64,000 nucleotides of DNA from Pyropia yezoensis. Its lineage: Eukaryota; Rhodophyta; Bangiophyceae; Bangiales; Bangiaceae. The DNA is taken from the NCBI GenBank assembly GCA_009829735.1, contig CM020619.1, forward strand, positions 27,120,063 through 27,184,062, given 5' to 3'. The translations under genes and the position numbers were made by a program. Position 1 is the first letter of the stretch. Each line of letters begins with the position of its first letter. This document shows positions 1 to 11,062 of this stretch, in pieces. Below the pieces are notes generated by a model. That model was not told the DNA's origin. It did no database searches and was given only the letters and a program-made list of their open reading frames with translations.

Positions 1-14
1 CGGCATCTGATATA

Positions 15-160
15 GTGCGTCCCGTAAAAAGTGGACGTGCACATGTCGTGATCACGTCAAATATGGGCCACGGGACCAATCAAACCCACACTGCACGACC
101 CGTGTACGTCCCAAACCCACACTGCACGACCTGTGCACGTCCACTTTTTTCGGAACGCAC
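15..160. mobile_element. MITE-like element, copy 1 (with internal duplication)
   Basis: A short non-coding element bounded by inverted ends: it opens with GTGCGTCCCGTAAAAAGTGG and closes with an imperfect complement (CGGAACGCAC). It contains the ATCACGTCAAATAT core shared with copies at 3323 and 45841. This copy is 146 bp instead of about 115 because a segment of about 31 bp (AAACCCACACTGCACGACC and following bases) is tandemly duplicated. TA flanks the left end, which would suit a Tc1/mariner-type origin, but the superfamily is inference. No transposase is seen nearby. Confidence 0.75.
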
Positions 161-231
161 ATTACCTCCACCGCCACCGCCACCACCATCACACCGCAGT
201 AGCGGTGACCGCCCACCACACCGCAGGCCGT

Positions 232-267
<36 letters not shown>

Positions 268-1326
268 CGCCCAGCCGGCCACCCGCGCAGCGGAGGTAGC
301 CGCCGCGGCGTGTGAGCGAAAGGAAAGGGCAAAGAAAATCGCGCTTACGCGCAATAGAGGCACTTGCAAGAATCACATCCTGTCACGAAAAATCGCATTT
401 CTCTTCGCAGCCTGCCCCCCCCCATCGAGCCTGGTGGACACCACTGGTAGCGGCTCGGTGCATCCCCGCGTGACGTACGGCACACCATCGTCCTCAACCG
501 AGTGTGCGCTTTGCGTCTATGTGTGTTTTTAATGCAAACATTGAAAGCTCGCAACGTAGCGGTGTCACCTGGGCATCATCCAAGCTACCCACGTGGTTGT
601 CGCTTGCTGCATGATCTTACCATCATCAGCACCTACGAACAGAAGTACGCATCCCGCCCCCCTCACAGCCTGGACAAGAACAGGGAGCAGGCACTTGCTC
701 AGCCAAAACTATAGCTTTGTGTCCCTGTGAGGCTCGGAGGGCACGAAAGTCCCGCTACCGACATCACAACATGGATCCAGGGCCAGGATGTTGCTCAGTG
801 TCGGACCAGTCCCCCCGAGTATGTAGCTACAAAAAGAGGTGTACAATCGAAGCGATGAGCACTTCTCTCTCTTCCAGTGCCTTCCAGAAGATCCCAGTGT
901 TGACTCTGGCGAGAAAAAAACCGGAGATCGGAGCACGCCTAGGGCTTCGGGTCGAGAGGGCAGGACGGTGAGCTATCGACTACCACTTGCCACGCATAGC
1001 GGAGCCGGTTACGTCGCCGTTTCGAGTCGGAGACCCGATTTTTTCTTCGTTTCGCATGGAGGGAGGTCCACTGGCCCTTCTAGGACTGTGTTGCGCAAAG
1101 GGAAGGATAGATCATCCACCAACGACTAGCGGTTCATTGACGCCTTATAGCATGATTGAAGTCGATTGTGCACGTCGCTGCGGAGCCTGAAGTACATGCT
1201 GTACACTACGAAGAGTCGAAGCACAGCAAAAGAATGACAAATCGTCCAACTCTGGCACAGTCATGACGCACAACAACGCAAACGATCCGCACTCGTACTC
1301 AACAGACATGCTCATGAGAGCATGTC
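161..1326. other. No supported gene; CGG microsatellite
   Basis: No convincing coding region was seen. A CGG/GGC trinucleotide run lies at about 229-267 and gives the polyalanine, polyarginine or polyproline ORFs found in several frames. The rest is unremarkable mixed sequence with only short ORFs. Confidence 0.6.
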
Positions 1327-3231
1327 ATGCCAGGCTCTCACGCAGAGACCGTCGCCGCCCCTGCCGTCGCTGTCCCCCCCCCTGCGGAGGCCGCATCGGC
1401 CTCGCCGCCCGCCACCCATCGCACGGCGGCCACCCCCCCCGCCCCGCCGCCGGCCACAGGCGCAGCGCCGCGGCCACCGCCGGCTACATCCGCCGCCGGG
1501 TCGCCGCCATCCCGCTCCGGCGCTGTTGCGGCCGCCGCCCCGTCGCCCGCCTCGGCGGGGGAGCCGCCCGTCGTCGCCGCCAGCGTGGCGCCGCCAGTTG
1601 GCGCTGCCACCTCCGTGGCGCCACTGCCGCCGACGCTCGTCTCCCAGGCGGCGGCGCTAGAGCGGGCGCCGGCGGCGCGAAGAAACGAGGCCCGCGGGGG
1701 GACGACGGGGAGGCAGCCCCCCCCGCCGCCAAGCATTATCCCTCCGGCGTCCCCACCACCGCCACCACGTCCGCCACCCACCACTTACGAATTGTCGGCA
1801 ACGGTTCGCGCGTCGCCCGCCGTCGCTACGGATGCGGCTCCGCTCGTCAACACTGCTCCAACCCCCACGATGCCGCCCCACGCCTCCAGGGCGACAGTGG
1901 TGGGGGCAGCGGCGGCGCCGCCGGAGAGCGTGGGGGGGGCGGCGGGTGGGAAAGAAGATCCCGCGCAGCCAAGCATCTCCCCCCCAGCGCACAGGACACC
2001 GCCGCCACACCCACCGACACCCCCTGCCGGCAGCCGGCCTGCCGCGGCCGGCACCTTGCCGGCCACCACCGCCGCAATGGGGACGCCCGCCGTCACCAAC
2101 ACAGCGTGTGCGCCCACGCTGCGCGCCGCCTCGTCGCGGGCCGGGGGGGTGGAGGTGGCGCGCTGGGCCGTAGCGACGGGAGCGACAGGGGGGGATCACC
2201 CCCCCCCTCCGGCCCCACTCCCTCATCTCCCCCGCCTCCACCCTCACTGCCCCCGCCCGCCGCCCCTAGCCCCACGGGCGCCACCGGCGCGTCACCGGCC
2301 GCCGCCGCCCCCGCCCCGCCTCATGCCACCGCTGTTGCCACCGTCGCCTCGGCGCCGCCCCTTGGCGTCATGGCGGCCTCTTCGGCGGCCGCCCCGGCGG
2401 TCGAGGCGGTCGTGGCAGGGAAGGCAGGGGGGGTCGCACGTCCCCGCCAGGTTTCACCCCCCAACGCCGCCGCGCTCGCCCCCACGGCCGCAGCCCGCGG
2501 CAGCCAACCCGGCCTTCGCGGCCGGCTGGCCGCCCATCACCGCCACTTCCGCGGCCGCTGTGGTGGCTCTGCCGCCGCCGACCTTCACTGCCGCGTCTGG
2601 CGTGTCGTCGCCGCGTGCTTCCCCTCAATGGCTGTGCCGGGATGGGGCGGTGGCCGTGGCGTCGGTGGGCGTGCCCACGAGAGGGGATCGCTCCCCCCCG
2701 CCCAGTAACAAGACCTCTTTCCCGCCGCGGCCACAGACCTCTTCGCCCCCCGTCGCGGCCGCCATGAGGGCACACGCGGCCGGCGAGCCGCCGGCCGCAT
2801 CCTTCCGCGGCTCGCCGTCCCGCCACACCCCACCGCCGCCATACCGTCCGTCGCCGCCGGCCAGCCGCCAGCCGCCGGGGCGCTCGCGTCCGCAGTGGCC
2901 GGCGCGCCGCCGCCAGCCACGGCCGCCGCGGTCGGAGTGTCGCCGCCGCGGCCGGCAACACCCTTCGACCTCCAACCGCACATGGCGCCTTGACGCTCGC
3001 GGCTAGTGCGACGCCAGTCACGACGACCGCACCGCCGCGGTACGCCGACATCGCCTCATCCGCGGCGACGCGGTTGAGCGCGACTGCCATCGCCGCCCAC
3101 TGGCCGGCCGCGGACGCACGAGAGCTTTTTTTTTTGCGCCACGCGGCAGTGGGGCGTGGCGATGGCCGTCTTGGCGGCGCAGTGCCTCTAAACGGGGTTC
3201 GCGGATTCCTTGTTTTTCCGGTGTAATCTGA
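1327..3231 (+). pseudogene. Pro/Ala-rich low-complexity ORF with broken frame
   Basis: An ATG at 1327 opens a frame of 559 codons running to about 3006, rich in Pro, Ala, Thr and Ser. Its first 290 or so residues have a plausible low-complexity composition. After the G and C runs near 2187-2206 it turns Arg-rich, while the frame ending at 2708 becomes the Ala/Pro/Thr-rich one. The first frame looks sensible again after about 2500, and a third frame (2990-3226) continues a similar Ala/Thr composition. This suggests one low-complexity coding region disrupted by indels in homopolymers, either as a decayed gene or as a sequencing artefact. No domain is recognised. It may equally be non-coding GC-rich DNA, because the opposite strand is also open over much of it. 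Confidence 0.25.
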
Positions 3232-3322
3232 GTGCGCAAGAAATCTTGTGTGCCCTCACGACGTGTTGGGCCGAGGTTTTTCGTGTTTTTCTCAACAAGC
3301 GCTTCAAGCATAGGTTCATATT

Positions 3323-3437
3323 GTGCGTCCCGTAAAAAGTGGACGTGCACAGGTCGTGCAGTGTGGGTTTGATTGGTCCAGTGGCCGATATTTGACATGA
3401 TCACGACACGTGCACGTCCACCTTTTACGGGACGCAC
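3323..3437. mobile_element. MITE-like element, copy 2 (inverted)
   Basis: A 115-bp element with near-perfect terminal inverted repeats: it starts GTGCGTCCCGTAAAAAGTGG and ends CTTTTACGGGACGCAC. It lies in the opposite orientation to copies 1 and 3, since the ATATTTGACATGATCACGAC core is the reverse complement of theirs. It is the cleanest of the three copies. The right flank reads TATA. No coding capacity. Confidence 0.8.
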
Positions 3438-3804
3438 TATATCGAGTGAAAGTGGCGCACCGCAGTGCAAAAGAAACGCCGTCCCCTGAGGAACGTTGTG
3501 GTAGGAAGCTGGGGAAAAATGAAACCTCGTTGGAAAGTCTGCTGCGCCACGCCCGTGAAGGTCGTAGGTGCTGACGACGCCCTGCTGGATGATGGGCTGG
3601 ATGAGGGGTTAGGGCACTTACCACGCACACCAGCAACTAACGGCCCCGCTCCCCCTTGACCCCCCGCCCAAGCCCGCGTCTCAACGCAAGCAACAGGAGC
3701 CGCAGCCTGCAGGCTGCTCCCTTAGCAGCAGCAGACCAGCAGCTGTAGCCAGCATAGCAATTCCCCGCACGCACCCCAGCAGCCCCCAGGCCCAGGCAGA
3801 CCCG

Positions 3805-4492
3805 TTAAAGGTTGGAGCGCCGTGCCCCAACGCCCTCCTCACGGCCAATCAAGAGCACCAACGCCCTCCCATGAGCAAGAAACTGGTCGAAGCGTCGACA
3901 CGCGCGCGGCAGCAAGTACGTGTTGGGCTGGCCTTTTCCTTCCGCCGTTCGAGCGGCTGCCGACGCGGTGGCGGGAATGCCCAACGCCTTCATCCGGTCG
4001 TCGGCGCGCTGTTCGTCGTCGTCGGCGTTAGCGCTGGCGTCGCCACGACCGCGCGACCGTCGGCGGCGGCACACCCGCCGCGCACCCCGCCCGGAACGCC
4101 ATGCAGGCAGTGCAGGCAGTCCCGTGTGCATCCGCCTGCTGGCTCGCACGTGACGGCGTTGACCCCGCAGATGATGGCCATGCACGCCGCGGGACCACAC
4201 CGCCGTGGGCGGCCAGAAAAGCGGGACAGTCCGCGTCGGTGCCACAGGGGGCATTGGGCGGGCATGCAGGCCCATGGGTGGGGGGGGAGGCGGTGGGCCC
4301 CGCCGCCGCCGCTGTCGCCGTCGCCGCCGCCGTCACCGTGTCTGTTGCGGTCGCCGTCGCCGTTCTAGTCGCCGTTGCGGCCGCCGCTTGTGACACGTTG
4401 CCGACGCGGCGGTGACGAGGGCAGCGACGAGCTAGCGAGTAGGCGGCGGCCGCCGTGATGGCAGCGACAACCGTGAGGCGGACGGCCGCCAT
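3805..4492 (-). pseudogene. Candidate Cys-rich secreted protein, frame-broken
   Basis: On the minus strand an ATG at 4492 opens a hydrophobic Ala-rich N-terminus (AAVRLTVVAAITAAAAYSLA) that looks like a signal peptide. An Ala/Thr linker follows, encoded by CGCCGT-type repeats at about 4300-4390. Next comes a cysteine-rich stretch (ACPPNAPCGTDADCP, then CGPAACMAIICG and CTRDCLHCLHG), but the second part is in a different frame from the first, the switch lying near 4200. A final segment ending at 3805 (LGIPATASAAARTAEGK and on) is in the third frame. Two frame switches without obvious splice sites suggest a decayed gene. Signal peptide and secretion are inference, and I do not recognise the family. 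Confidence 0.3.
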
Positions 4493-4920
4493 TCGTCCCA
4501 GCACGCCCTCCGGGGGACAGGGGAACGATGGGACGGCGAGCAGCGCCTTTACCATGAAGTCGCTGCTGCAGGTGCCCGCGCGGTTGACCTCGTGCGACCG
4601 GAACGTGCATAGAACGGACATGTCGTAGCGGAGAACGGCCGCGAGTGAGGCGTCCGCTTCAAGGCTGCTTCCAGCGCCGCCATGTCCGCCGTCGCACCCC
4701 AGCCGCCGTCAGCGCCGCCATCACTTCCGCTGCACTCTTACTGCCGCCCCCACCCCCGCCACCGCGTCGAATTTGCACTGCCTCCGCCCCCGCCCCCACC
4801 CCCGTAACCGCGCCGCCTTAGCCCCAACCCCGTAACCGCGCCGCCTCAGCTCCACCCCCGCCACCGTCGTCTTCGTCCCAAAGGCGGTCCACTCTGCGGC
4901 GTACATTTGCAGTGAGGCCG

Positions 4921-5346
4921 TCAGGCCTCACTGCGCCAAGCTGTCACCATACCGCGCATTCCGCGGGCAGTACATCTCAGCATTGTGCTCTTGAGGTGAG
5001 ACGCAGCTTGCTGGACGTCCTTCACCAGGACGCCGTCCTTCTTCACCCAAGCCAAGAACGGCAGGGTGTCCAGCCGAGCGGTAAAGATCGTCATCATCAT
5101 GAAGTCTTCCAGCATTCTGCAGCTGTCAGCGTCCATCAGTTCCTTGTCGGCTTTCTTGTCCTCTGGAAAAGGGTGGAACACCATCTGGACGACACTCTCC
5201 GCACGTAGGAATTCAGCGGCTGCGTCTCTTGAAGCATGTTGAAGCAGAAAGGCGGCAGGAGAGTTGGAGCCGAACGGTTGGGGCTCGGTGGCGACTTCAT
5301 CACTGGTGTGAACATCACCGGCGTCAGCGTCAGCAGCGTCTGTCTC
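4921..5346 (-). pseudogene. Short coding-like fragment downstream of the decayed element
   Basis: Two overlapping minus-strand frames (5357-5136 and 5184-4921) carry non-repetitive coding-like sequence: FCFNMLQETQPLNSYVRRV in one, then EDKKADKELMDADSCRMLED and FMMMTIFTARLDTLPFLAWV in the other. A single frame change near 5170 would join them. Normal amino-acid composition, in contrast to the surrounding low-complexity DNA, suggests former coding sequence, perhaps part of the adjacent decayed transposon-like region. No family recognised. Confidence 0.25.
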
Positions 5347-7071
5347 CTACTCTTCACTGTCGCTCATGGAGTCCACGAAGTTGTACACGCGCTCGCCGTC
5401 GACCAGCCTGTCGTCGTCGTCCGTGTCGCCGTCCGTAGCTACCTCCTCGACAACATCGCCCGTGCGGTCATGCACGTCGGCGTTCGTCCTTGTGACTGTC
5501 CTCCAAGTCTTCAGGCACGACGGCCGCCTCGTCGCCGTCCTCCATCAAGTCAAGAACGGATCGCCGCTAAGCTGCTGCCTAGGTCTCTGTCAACGCCCGT
5601 GAGTATCCTTTAACACGCGCGCCACTCCCGGCACCCGCTTCTTGTGGCCCGTCATCTGCTTCTTGTGGGCTTCGCTCTTTGTTGCCTTCGTCATTCGCCG
5701 AGTCTTCCCGCATCTGGCCCATAGCCGTCCGAGACACAGCACTTGGGGCTCGCCTGGGCAACTCACCACAATGGCAAACAGCCAGGCGATGCTGCGCAGC
5801 ATGGAGGGAGAGCTCTAGGTTCTCGTCGCAGCTGGGCTCAAAGAGTGCCTTTTTTAGTCCGTGGGGTGTCCAAAAGGGCGTCAGGCGGCGTGAACAACAC
5901 AGGCAGATGCGTGAGTGTGTCTGAAAGCTCGAGCACTCTCCCCCTGACAGCCACGTTAGGTTCCTTGCCAGCACAGTCAGCAATCGCGGCCATGTCCGCC
6001 CGCGCCGTCTCCGATAGGTCCTAGATGCACGGGAAAAAAACGACGCGCTTGGTGAAGATGCTCTGCTCCACCGCCATGTGTCCTCTGGATGAGAGCGTGA
6101 ATCTATGGTGTCCAGCGCCTGCTTGTCGACTAGCGACTCCCACACGTTGTTGGTCCTCGTATTGATGAAGCAGTTAAGGTCCGCAATGCTGCCTTCAATA
6201 TCATCGTCGCACACAAGGCTCGCCGTCGCGAACGCTTTCCCCACAGTCGACCTGACGTGGGCATCGCCGTGTGCACGTAGAGGTTGTACACGCCGCTGGC
6301 CCTCGTACCTGGGTCACAAGGCTTAAGCGTGACGTACAGGAAGCCTAACAACGCCGAGCCCAGCAGCAGGGTGCCCACGGCGCACTCCTGGACGTGCGCC
6401 GGAGATGTACCGATCGCCCGCCTCCAGGACGCCGTGAGCACTTGGCTCAGGTGCAATAGCAACATGACAGCGCCGTCCAGAGGCACGTCAAGTACTTGCT
6501 CATCCGCCACGATGTGGGCAGTGAGCCTAGCAAACTCCCGGAGGTACATGGACCCCATGCTCGATCGGTTCAGAACTGAGAAGATGCGGGAGCGCGCAAT
6601 GTCTTGGTAGCACTTTGAGAGGAGGGCGTATTGGAACGAGATGAGCGTCTTGGAGATCTTCCCTGTGCAGTGCAAAACCGGCGGCTGGACCAGAGAGGCA
6701 ATTTCGCCAAGCAGCAGGTAGCCACGCATGCCCCCCAGCAGACGGCGCAGGCGGCAGAACAGCTTGAACAGTGGAGTGTACGCAATGGCAGGAAGTATCT
6801 GTGCAACGTCTCGCCCGTACGCGGCACATGAGGGCGTCCAGCAGGACACCACGGCCGGCGAGGTTGAGCGAGCCACAAGGTCGACGCCACAGACGCGGCA
6901 CTTGCAAGTCAACAGGCCTCCCGACGCAATCCAACGATGGTGGGGGGAGCGCCCCGACGCCAACGCGCACCACCTCGCGAGCGTCCAAACCACGAGCTCC
7001 CAGTGCCGCGACAGAGTCTCGGGGGTCCTTGCTTGGCCTGGTGAATCTTGAAACCAAAAGGAGGCAGACAT
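5347..7071 (-). pseudogene. Degraded transposon-like coding region
   Basis: Several minus-strand frames in series read like one decayed protein. From 7071 down to about 6250 there is a Cys-rich motif (CKCRVCG ... CWTPSC), helical segments (KLFCRLRRLLGGMRGYLLLG) and then YNLYVHTAM. After a frame change near 6250 it continues as GKAFATASLVCDDDIEGS and ADLNCFINTRTNN. Further frames end in an acidic tail (DGDTDDDDRLVDGERVYN) with a stop at 5347. The pattern of a helical YLHVLVYHVP-like motif followed some 20 residues later by an acidic EG(S/V)..N motif recalls the C-terminal part of a widespread mobile-element-associated protein family of animals and algae. That comparison is from memory and not a database match. 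It is clearly not intact. Confidence 0.35.
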
Positions 7072-9698
7072 GTATCTGTGGCAGTATGGACCGTCACAGG
7101 AAATGCAAATCAGAACGAAGCGGTTTTTCGGCTGCCTTCAGTTCCCTGCTCGCCACGGGAATGCCAGCGGACTATCGGATTTTAGTCACATACAAGTTCG
7201 CCCAGCTCGAGACCAGACAGCAGGGACCACTGCAGACTCCCCAGTGATCCCGTGTGCCGCTTACGATTAGTCGCGCTCTAATGCGCCGCCTAATCGATGG
7301 CGCTATAATGAGGTCCCCGTCAGGACCGCACCGGGCGGCAGTGGGGCGGCAGGGCATACAGGGTACAAAATACGGGATGGTTGCTTTTTGGCTGGTCGGG
7401 TAGCAGGACCATCCTGGGCACGAGCAGCTGTCAGGTCGCGTGCCGCTCGTGCCCTATGCCCACGCCAGGTCGCTACCTATCCCAACAAGCAAGAACAAAC
7501 AAAGCACTGCAAAACTCTCACGCACGCGGCATGACCACATACAGGCTCCTGCTCGTCCACCTGCCCGCGCAGTCTGCTCTCTCCCACGCGCCCTCTGGGG
7601 TCCTGCGCACTGCGCGGACACCTGCACACAAGCGCACCCTCAAGCACCGTCATGGCCTAGTCCAACTCCAGCAGCCCGTCGCCAACGACCTCCGTGGAGT
7701 AGCCGGACTCATACCTGGCAAAGACAGGTAGCGCGCAAGAAAGCGGGGGGGGGCACAAAGGACACAAAGAGCAGGGAGTAGAAGCGCAATCGGGGGGCAG
7801 AGTGTCGACAAAGGAGTGAGCGGCTGGGACACTGGCGGCGGGGAGGGGCTGTTGGTGCGCCTCTAAGGTCTCATGGACGCCCAGGGGCAACCTCTCTTCA
7901 GGGTGAGGACGTCAGGCGGACCGCAACGGGGGTTGGCTGGTTCAGCCACCCGCGGACCCTACCCGCCGCCGGCGCGCACTCGGCCGTGCAGCAAGACCCC
8001 GACCACAGCACCCACCATCACTCACGCCAGTGGTAACTTCCCGCTGGCTCTCACGCGCTGCCGTAGCACCAGCGGGAGATGCTCTTGGTAAACCCACCCG
8101 CCGCCGCTGCCGGCAGCGGCGATGGCCGGCATCAGCGGGGGGGAGCAGCGGCACGGGCGGGGGCGGGGACGGGGGCAGGGGCGGGGGCAGAGGTGGGGGG
8201 TGGCGGCGCCTGGAGCGGCGTTGCCCCCCCAATGGTCATGTCGTCCATCAGGCGGGGGGAGAGCGGGGGAAGGGGGCGGGGTGGGCAGGGGAGGGGGTGG
8301 GTGGCGGTGGTGGTGGTGGTAGTGGTGGTGGTGGCGGCGGCGACGTCAGCGGCGGAGACGGCAACGCCTTCTGTAGTTGCACGGCTCCGGGCAGGTGCGA
8401 CACACGCGGGTTGGCGCCCTTTCCTCTGCCCGGCGAGATCGCAGCTGGCGACGGACGGGGGCTTGTCCACCTGGAAGTAGGAGATATGTAGTACTTTTCA
8501 CATACGTGCTCACTCTTGGTTGGTTCGCTTTCATATTTCCAAGCGCGGTACTCCACATAACCGTCCCTGATTGGACGGCTTGATCTCCTTTGTCGTGAAA
8601 TTGAACTTTGCTCGCTTTGTAGAATGCCGTTGCGTGCCACACACGGTTTTGCACGCCTACCGTCTTGGTCTCCAGCTGTGGCTGTGAACAAAGTAGCGCA
8701 AAGGGAAGGGCGGGGGCGGCGCCCCTACGGCCGCGGCGCCGCCACTAGGGCCGCACCGCCACGGCAAGCAACAGGGTGGACGCGGCGCCAGCGGCCCCGG
8801 CAAAGCCGTGCCAAGTTAAAAGGGAAACGGGGAGGGCAGGCGCGGGGCCGCTGCGGCCGCGCCGCCACGACAAACAGTGGGGTGGACACGGCGGCAGCGG
8901 CGGCGGCAATGCCGCGCCACGCCGCCAACTGCGAGATGGGCAGGGCAGGCGGGGGCGACGCCAGCCGGCACACCGCCACGGCAAAGAGCGGGGTCAGAAG
9001 GCGGGGGCGACTTGCAGGGCGGGCATGGGAAGTGGCTCATGGTATCCACAAGTGCTCCGGGGCTCACCCGCCGTCTGCGCGCAATCGCCTAATGCGTAAT
9101 CAGTCACTTAATAACCAGTTAACGGGCAGTGCTCCCGCGACTGTATGCGGCTCGGCTCCTTATTGGTTGTCTCTGACAGGGACCAGCAGTAGAGTCTGCA
9201 GAGATTCGCAGGATCGCCCCACATGCTGGCCCGTGGCCGTTTCCCAGACACGAGGGCCGACCGAAAAGCGGCGTGGCGTGCACCGGGAAGTCCCAGCTTG
9301 TGTCCGGTGGTCTTCACAAGGACGAAAATCCGGTAGTTTTCGGGGTTTTGAGTGTGCAGGCTTGTCCAGTGAGTAGTCCTATTGTCACTTCCTGTGACGA
9401 CCCCAGGTAGGGGGGCAACACGTGCCATGCAACGGGCGGCAGGCAGCTAGCCTGACCCGCTTCTCCCCCTGCATTTGGGTCCTTATTCCCTAAGTTAGGA
9501 ATAGTTAGCTTAGTAGTAAATCCAACGTGGATTTGAGGGTTTTCTGCATTTATCGTCTTGAATTTTCGTGTGGCCCGGTGGGCAGGTGCCGGGGTTGGAG
9601 ATTTCGAGTGGCGAGATTCTGAGGGGACCCTGGGGGGATAAGGGGAGGGGCAGCGGGACTTGGCCTCGCTTCCCCGTCCCGACCAAGAAACTGTTGGT
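7072..9698. other. Gene-poor stretch with GGT/GGC microsatellite
   Basis: No supported gene. A G-rich GGGGCGGGGGC-type tract lies at about 8140-8285 and a GGT/GGC run at about 8297-8343; these create Gly-rich, Ala-rich and Pro-rich ORFs in several frames at once. A degenerate tandem repeat lies at about 8750-9000 (separate entry). Minus-strand sequence at 9700-9310 has a coding-like composition in patches and may be the tail of the degraded region above it. Confidence 0.5.
8745..9005. repeat. Degenerate tandem repeat, period about 112 bp
   Basis: A unit containing GCCGCACCGCCACGGCAAGC, a GGGTGGACGCGGCG-type box and a GGGCAGGCGCGGGG-type box occurs at about 8750. It recurs in diverged form at about 8862 (GCCGCCACGACAAACAGTGG ... 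GGGTGGACACGGCG ... GGGCAGGCGGGGGCG) and partly at about 8972 (CACCGCCACGGCAAAGAGCGG). It yields Arg/Ala-rich ORFs in all frames and is unlikely to be coding. Confidence 0.5.
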
Positions 9699-10436
9699 TC
9701 ACACACCATCTTCTTGTTTTGTCGTGGGGGGTTTGCCCCACAACAGGGATAGAGTGTGTGCAACTTGCACTTCTTCCGGTTCCCCCGACACGGGAGGCAG
9801 CTCTTGCGCACCGCCCCAACTTGGGTGCCGTGTGCGCGAGTGGTTTTTGCCACGGTACCCCTTCGGAGCACATAGCCACCAGCTGGGGCACCAGTATAGG
9901 TCGCTCCCGCTGGTCAACGTCAAGAAGCGAGCAAGCACAGCAAAGTCTCCACACAAACGCATGTGGAACGGCAGTTCCAGCTTACCTGCTGTCCCTTTCG
10001 GCGTCCCATCGTCCTTGACAATAGACACTGAGTACGTCGCCAGCAGGGCCTGCCGCAACTGCTCTTGCAGATGTTCGCCAACGGAGGAGTGGATGACCTG
10101 TCCTCCAGAGAGCAAAAAAAGCACCGGCATCAGCGGTGTACGACCGTTGCGGAAGATTGACGCCGACGCAGTGATAGAGAAGATGGTCAGCGTCGTGCTC
10201 CTGACTGGTCCACCATCACCGGCAAAAGTGATCTCCACCCGGACGTTCGGAATACCCCCACAAACTTTGGCGCCCTTACGGCATGCTCGCCGCAGGGAAC
10301 TTTCTGCGTTGAGCTCCACGGCCACGACAAGCTCGCGTTGCGACCCGTCGTAGAGCCCGGCCCTGTAGGGCGTCATTCGTGCGGCTGCGGGACGCCGGCG
10401 TGGCGGGTGAACGTGGAAAGCAACAAAAACATTCAA
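9699..10436 (-). pseudogene. Fragment of a transposon-associated protein family
   Basis: A 245-codon minus-strand frame with normal, non-repetitive composition. It contains VRVEITFAGDGGPVRSTTLT, VIHSSVGEHLQEQL, then GKLELPFHMRLCGDFAVLAR and GSDLYWCPSWW. The order GDG(..), a regulatory-looking linker, then L.GDF..LA......S.Y.C.WC matches my memory of a widespread uncharacterised family in animals, algae and other eukaryotes that behaves like mobile-element cargo. No start, catalytic triad or element ends are visible. It is followed upstream by the 334-bp tandem duplication and is probably a relic. The decayed region at 5347-7071 could be the C-terminal part of the same kind of element. Confidence 0.4.
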
Positions 10437-11056
10437 ACCGCCAAGCCGCGGTCACCCACTGCCGCCCTCCGCGTCGTCCACGTCGCGCATCCAAAAAGCA
10501 CCTCCACGGGTCAAATTGGGCCACCACCCACATCGGGGACGTTGCCCATGGCTGGGACGCGCCACTTCCGCACGGAAAGTTGGGAACAAATGTACTTATT
10601 CCATCCCGCATGCGTGCGTCAGCTGGAGCACTCGTCCGTTCCCCACACCGGCCGGGGTGTCGATGCGCCCCCGGGGGCATCATGGCGCCCCCGGCCGTGT
10701 AGGGCGCCATTCTTGCGGCTACAGGACGCCAGTGTGGCGCGTAAACATCGACATAAATACAATCATTCAAACCGCCACGCCGCGGTAACGAGCTGCCGCC
10801 CTCCGCGTAGTCCTCGTCGCGGATCCAAAAAGCACCTCCACGGGTCAAATTGGGCCACCACCCGCATAGGGGACCTTGCGCATGGCTGGGACGCGCCACT
10901 TCCGCACGGAAAGTTGGGAACAAATGTACTTATTCCATCCCGCATGCGTGCGTCAGCTGGAGCACTCGTCCGTTCCCCACACCGGCCGGGGCGTCGATGC
11001 GCCCCCGGGGGCGTCATGGCGCCCCCGGCCGTGTGGGGCGCCATTTGTGCGGCTCC
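10388..11056. repeat. Tandem duplication, period 334 bp
   Basis: Two adjacent copies, about 90 percent or more identical by eye. The box CCTCCACGGGTCAAATTGGG occurs at 10501 and again at 10835, and GCGCCACTTCCGCACGGAAA follows in each. Each unit ends in the CGCCCCCGGGGGC / GGCGCCCCCGGCC palindromic segment followed by GTGTAGGGCGCCATTC or a close variant, and a third partial copy of that end appears at about 11035-11057. Minus-strand frames through the units repeat the same peptide (FVPNFPCGSGASQP), which explains the internally repeated ORFs here. Confidence 0.85.
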
Positions 11057-11062
11057 AGCGAT

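Noticed and set aside
8624-9376. Plus-strand 250-codon ORF
   Set aside because: Mostly the 112-bp degenerate tandem repeat followed by unrelated sequence; no motif.
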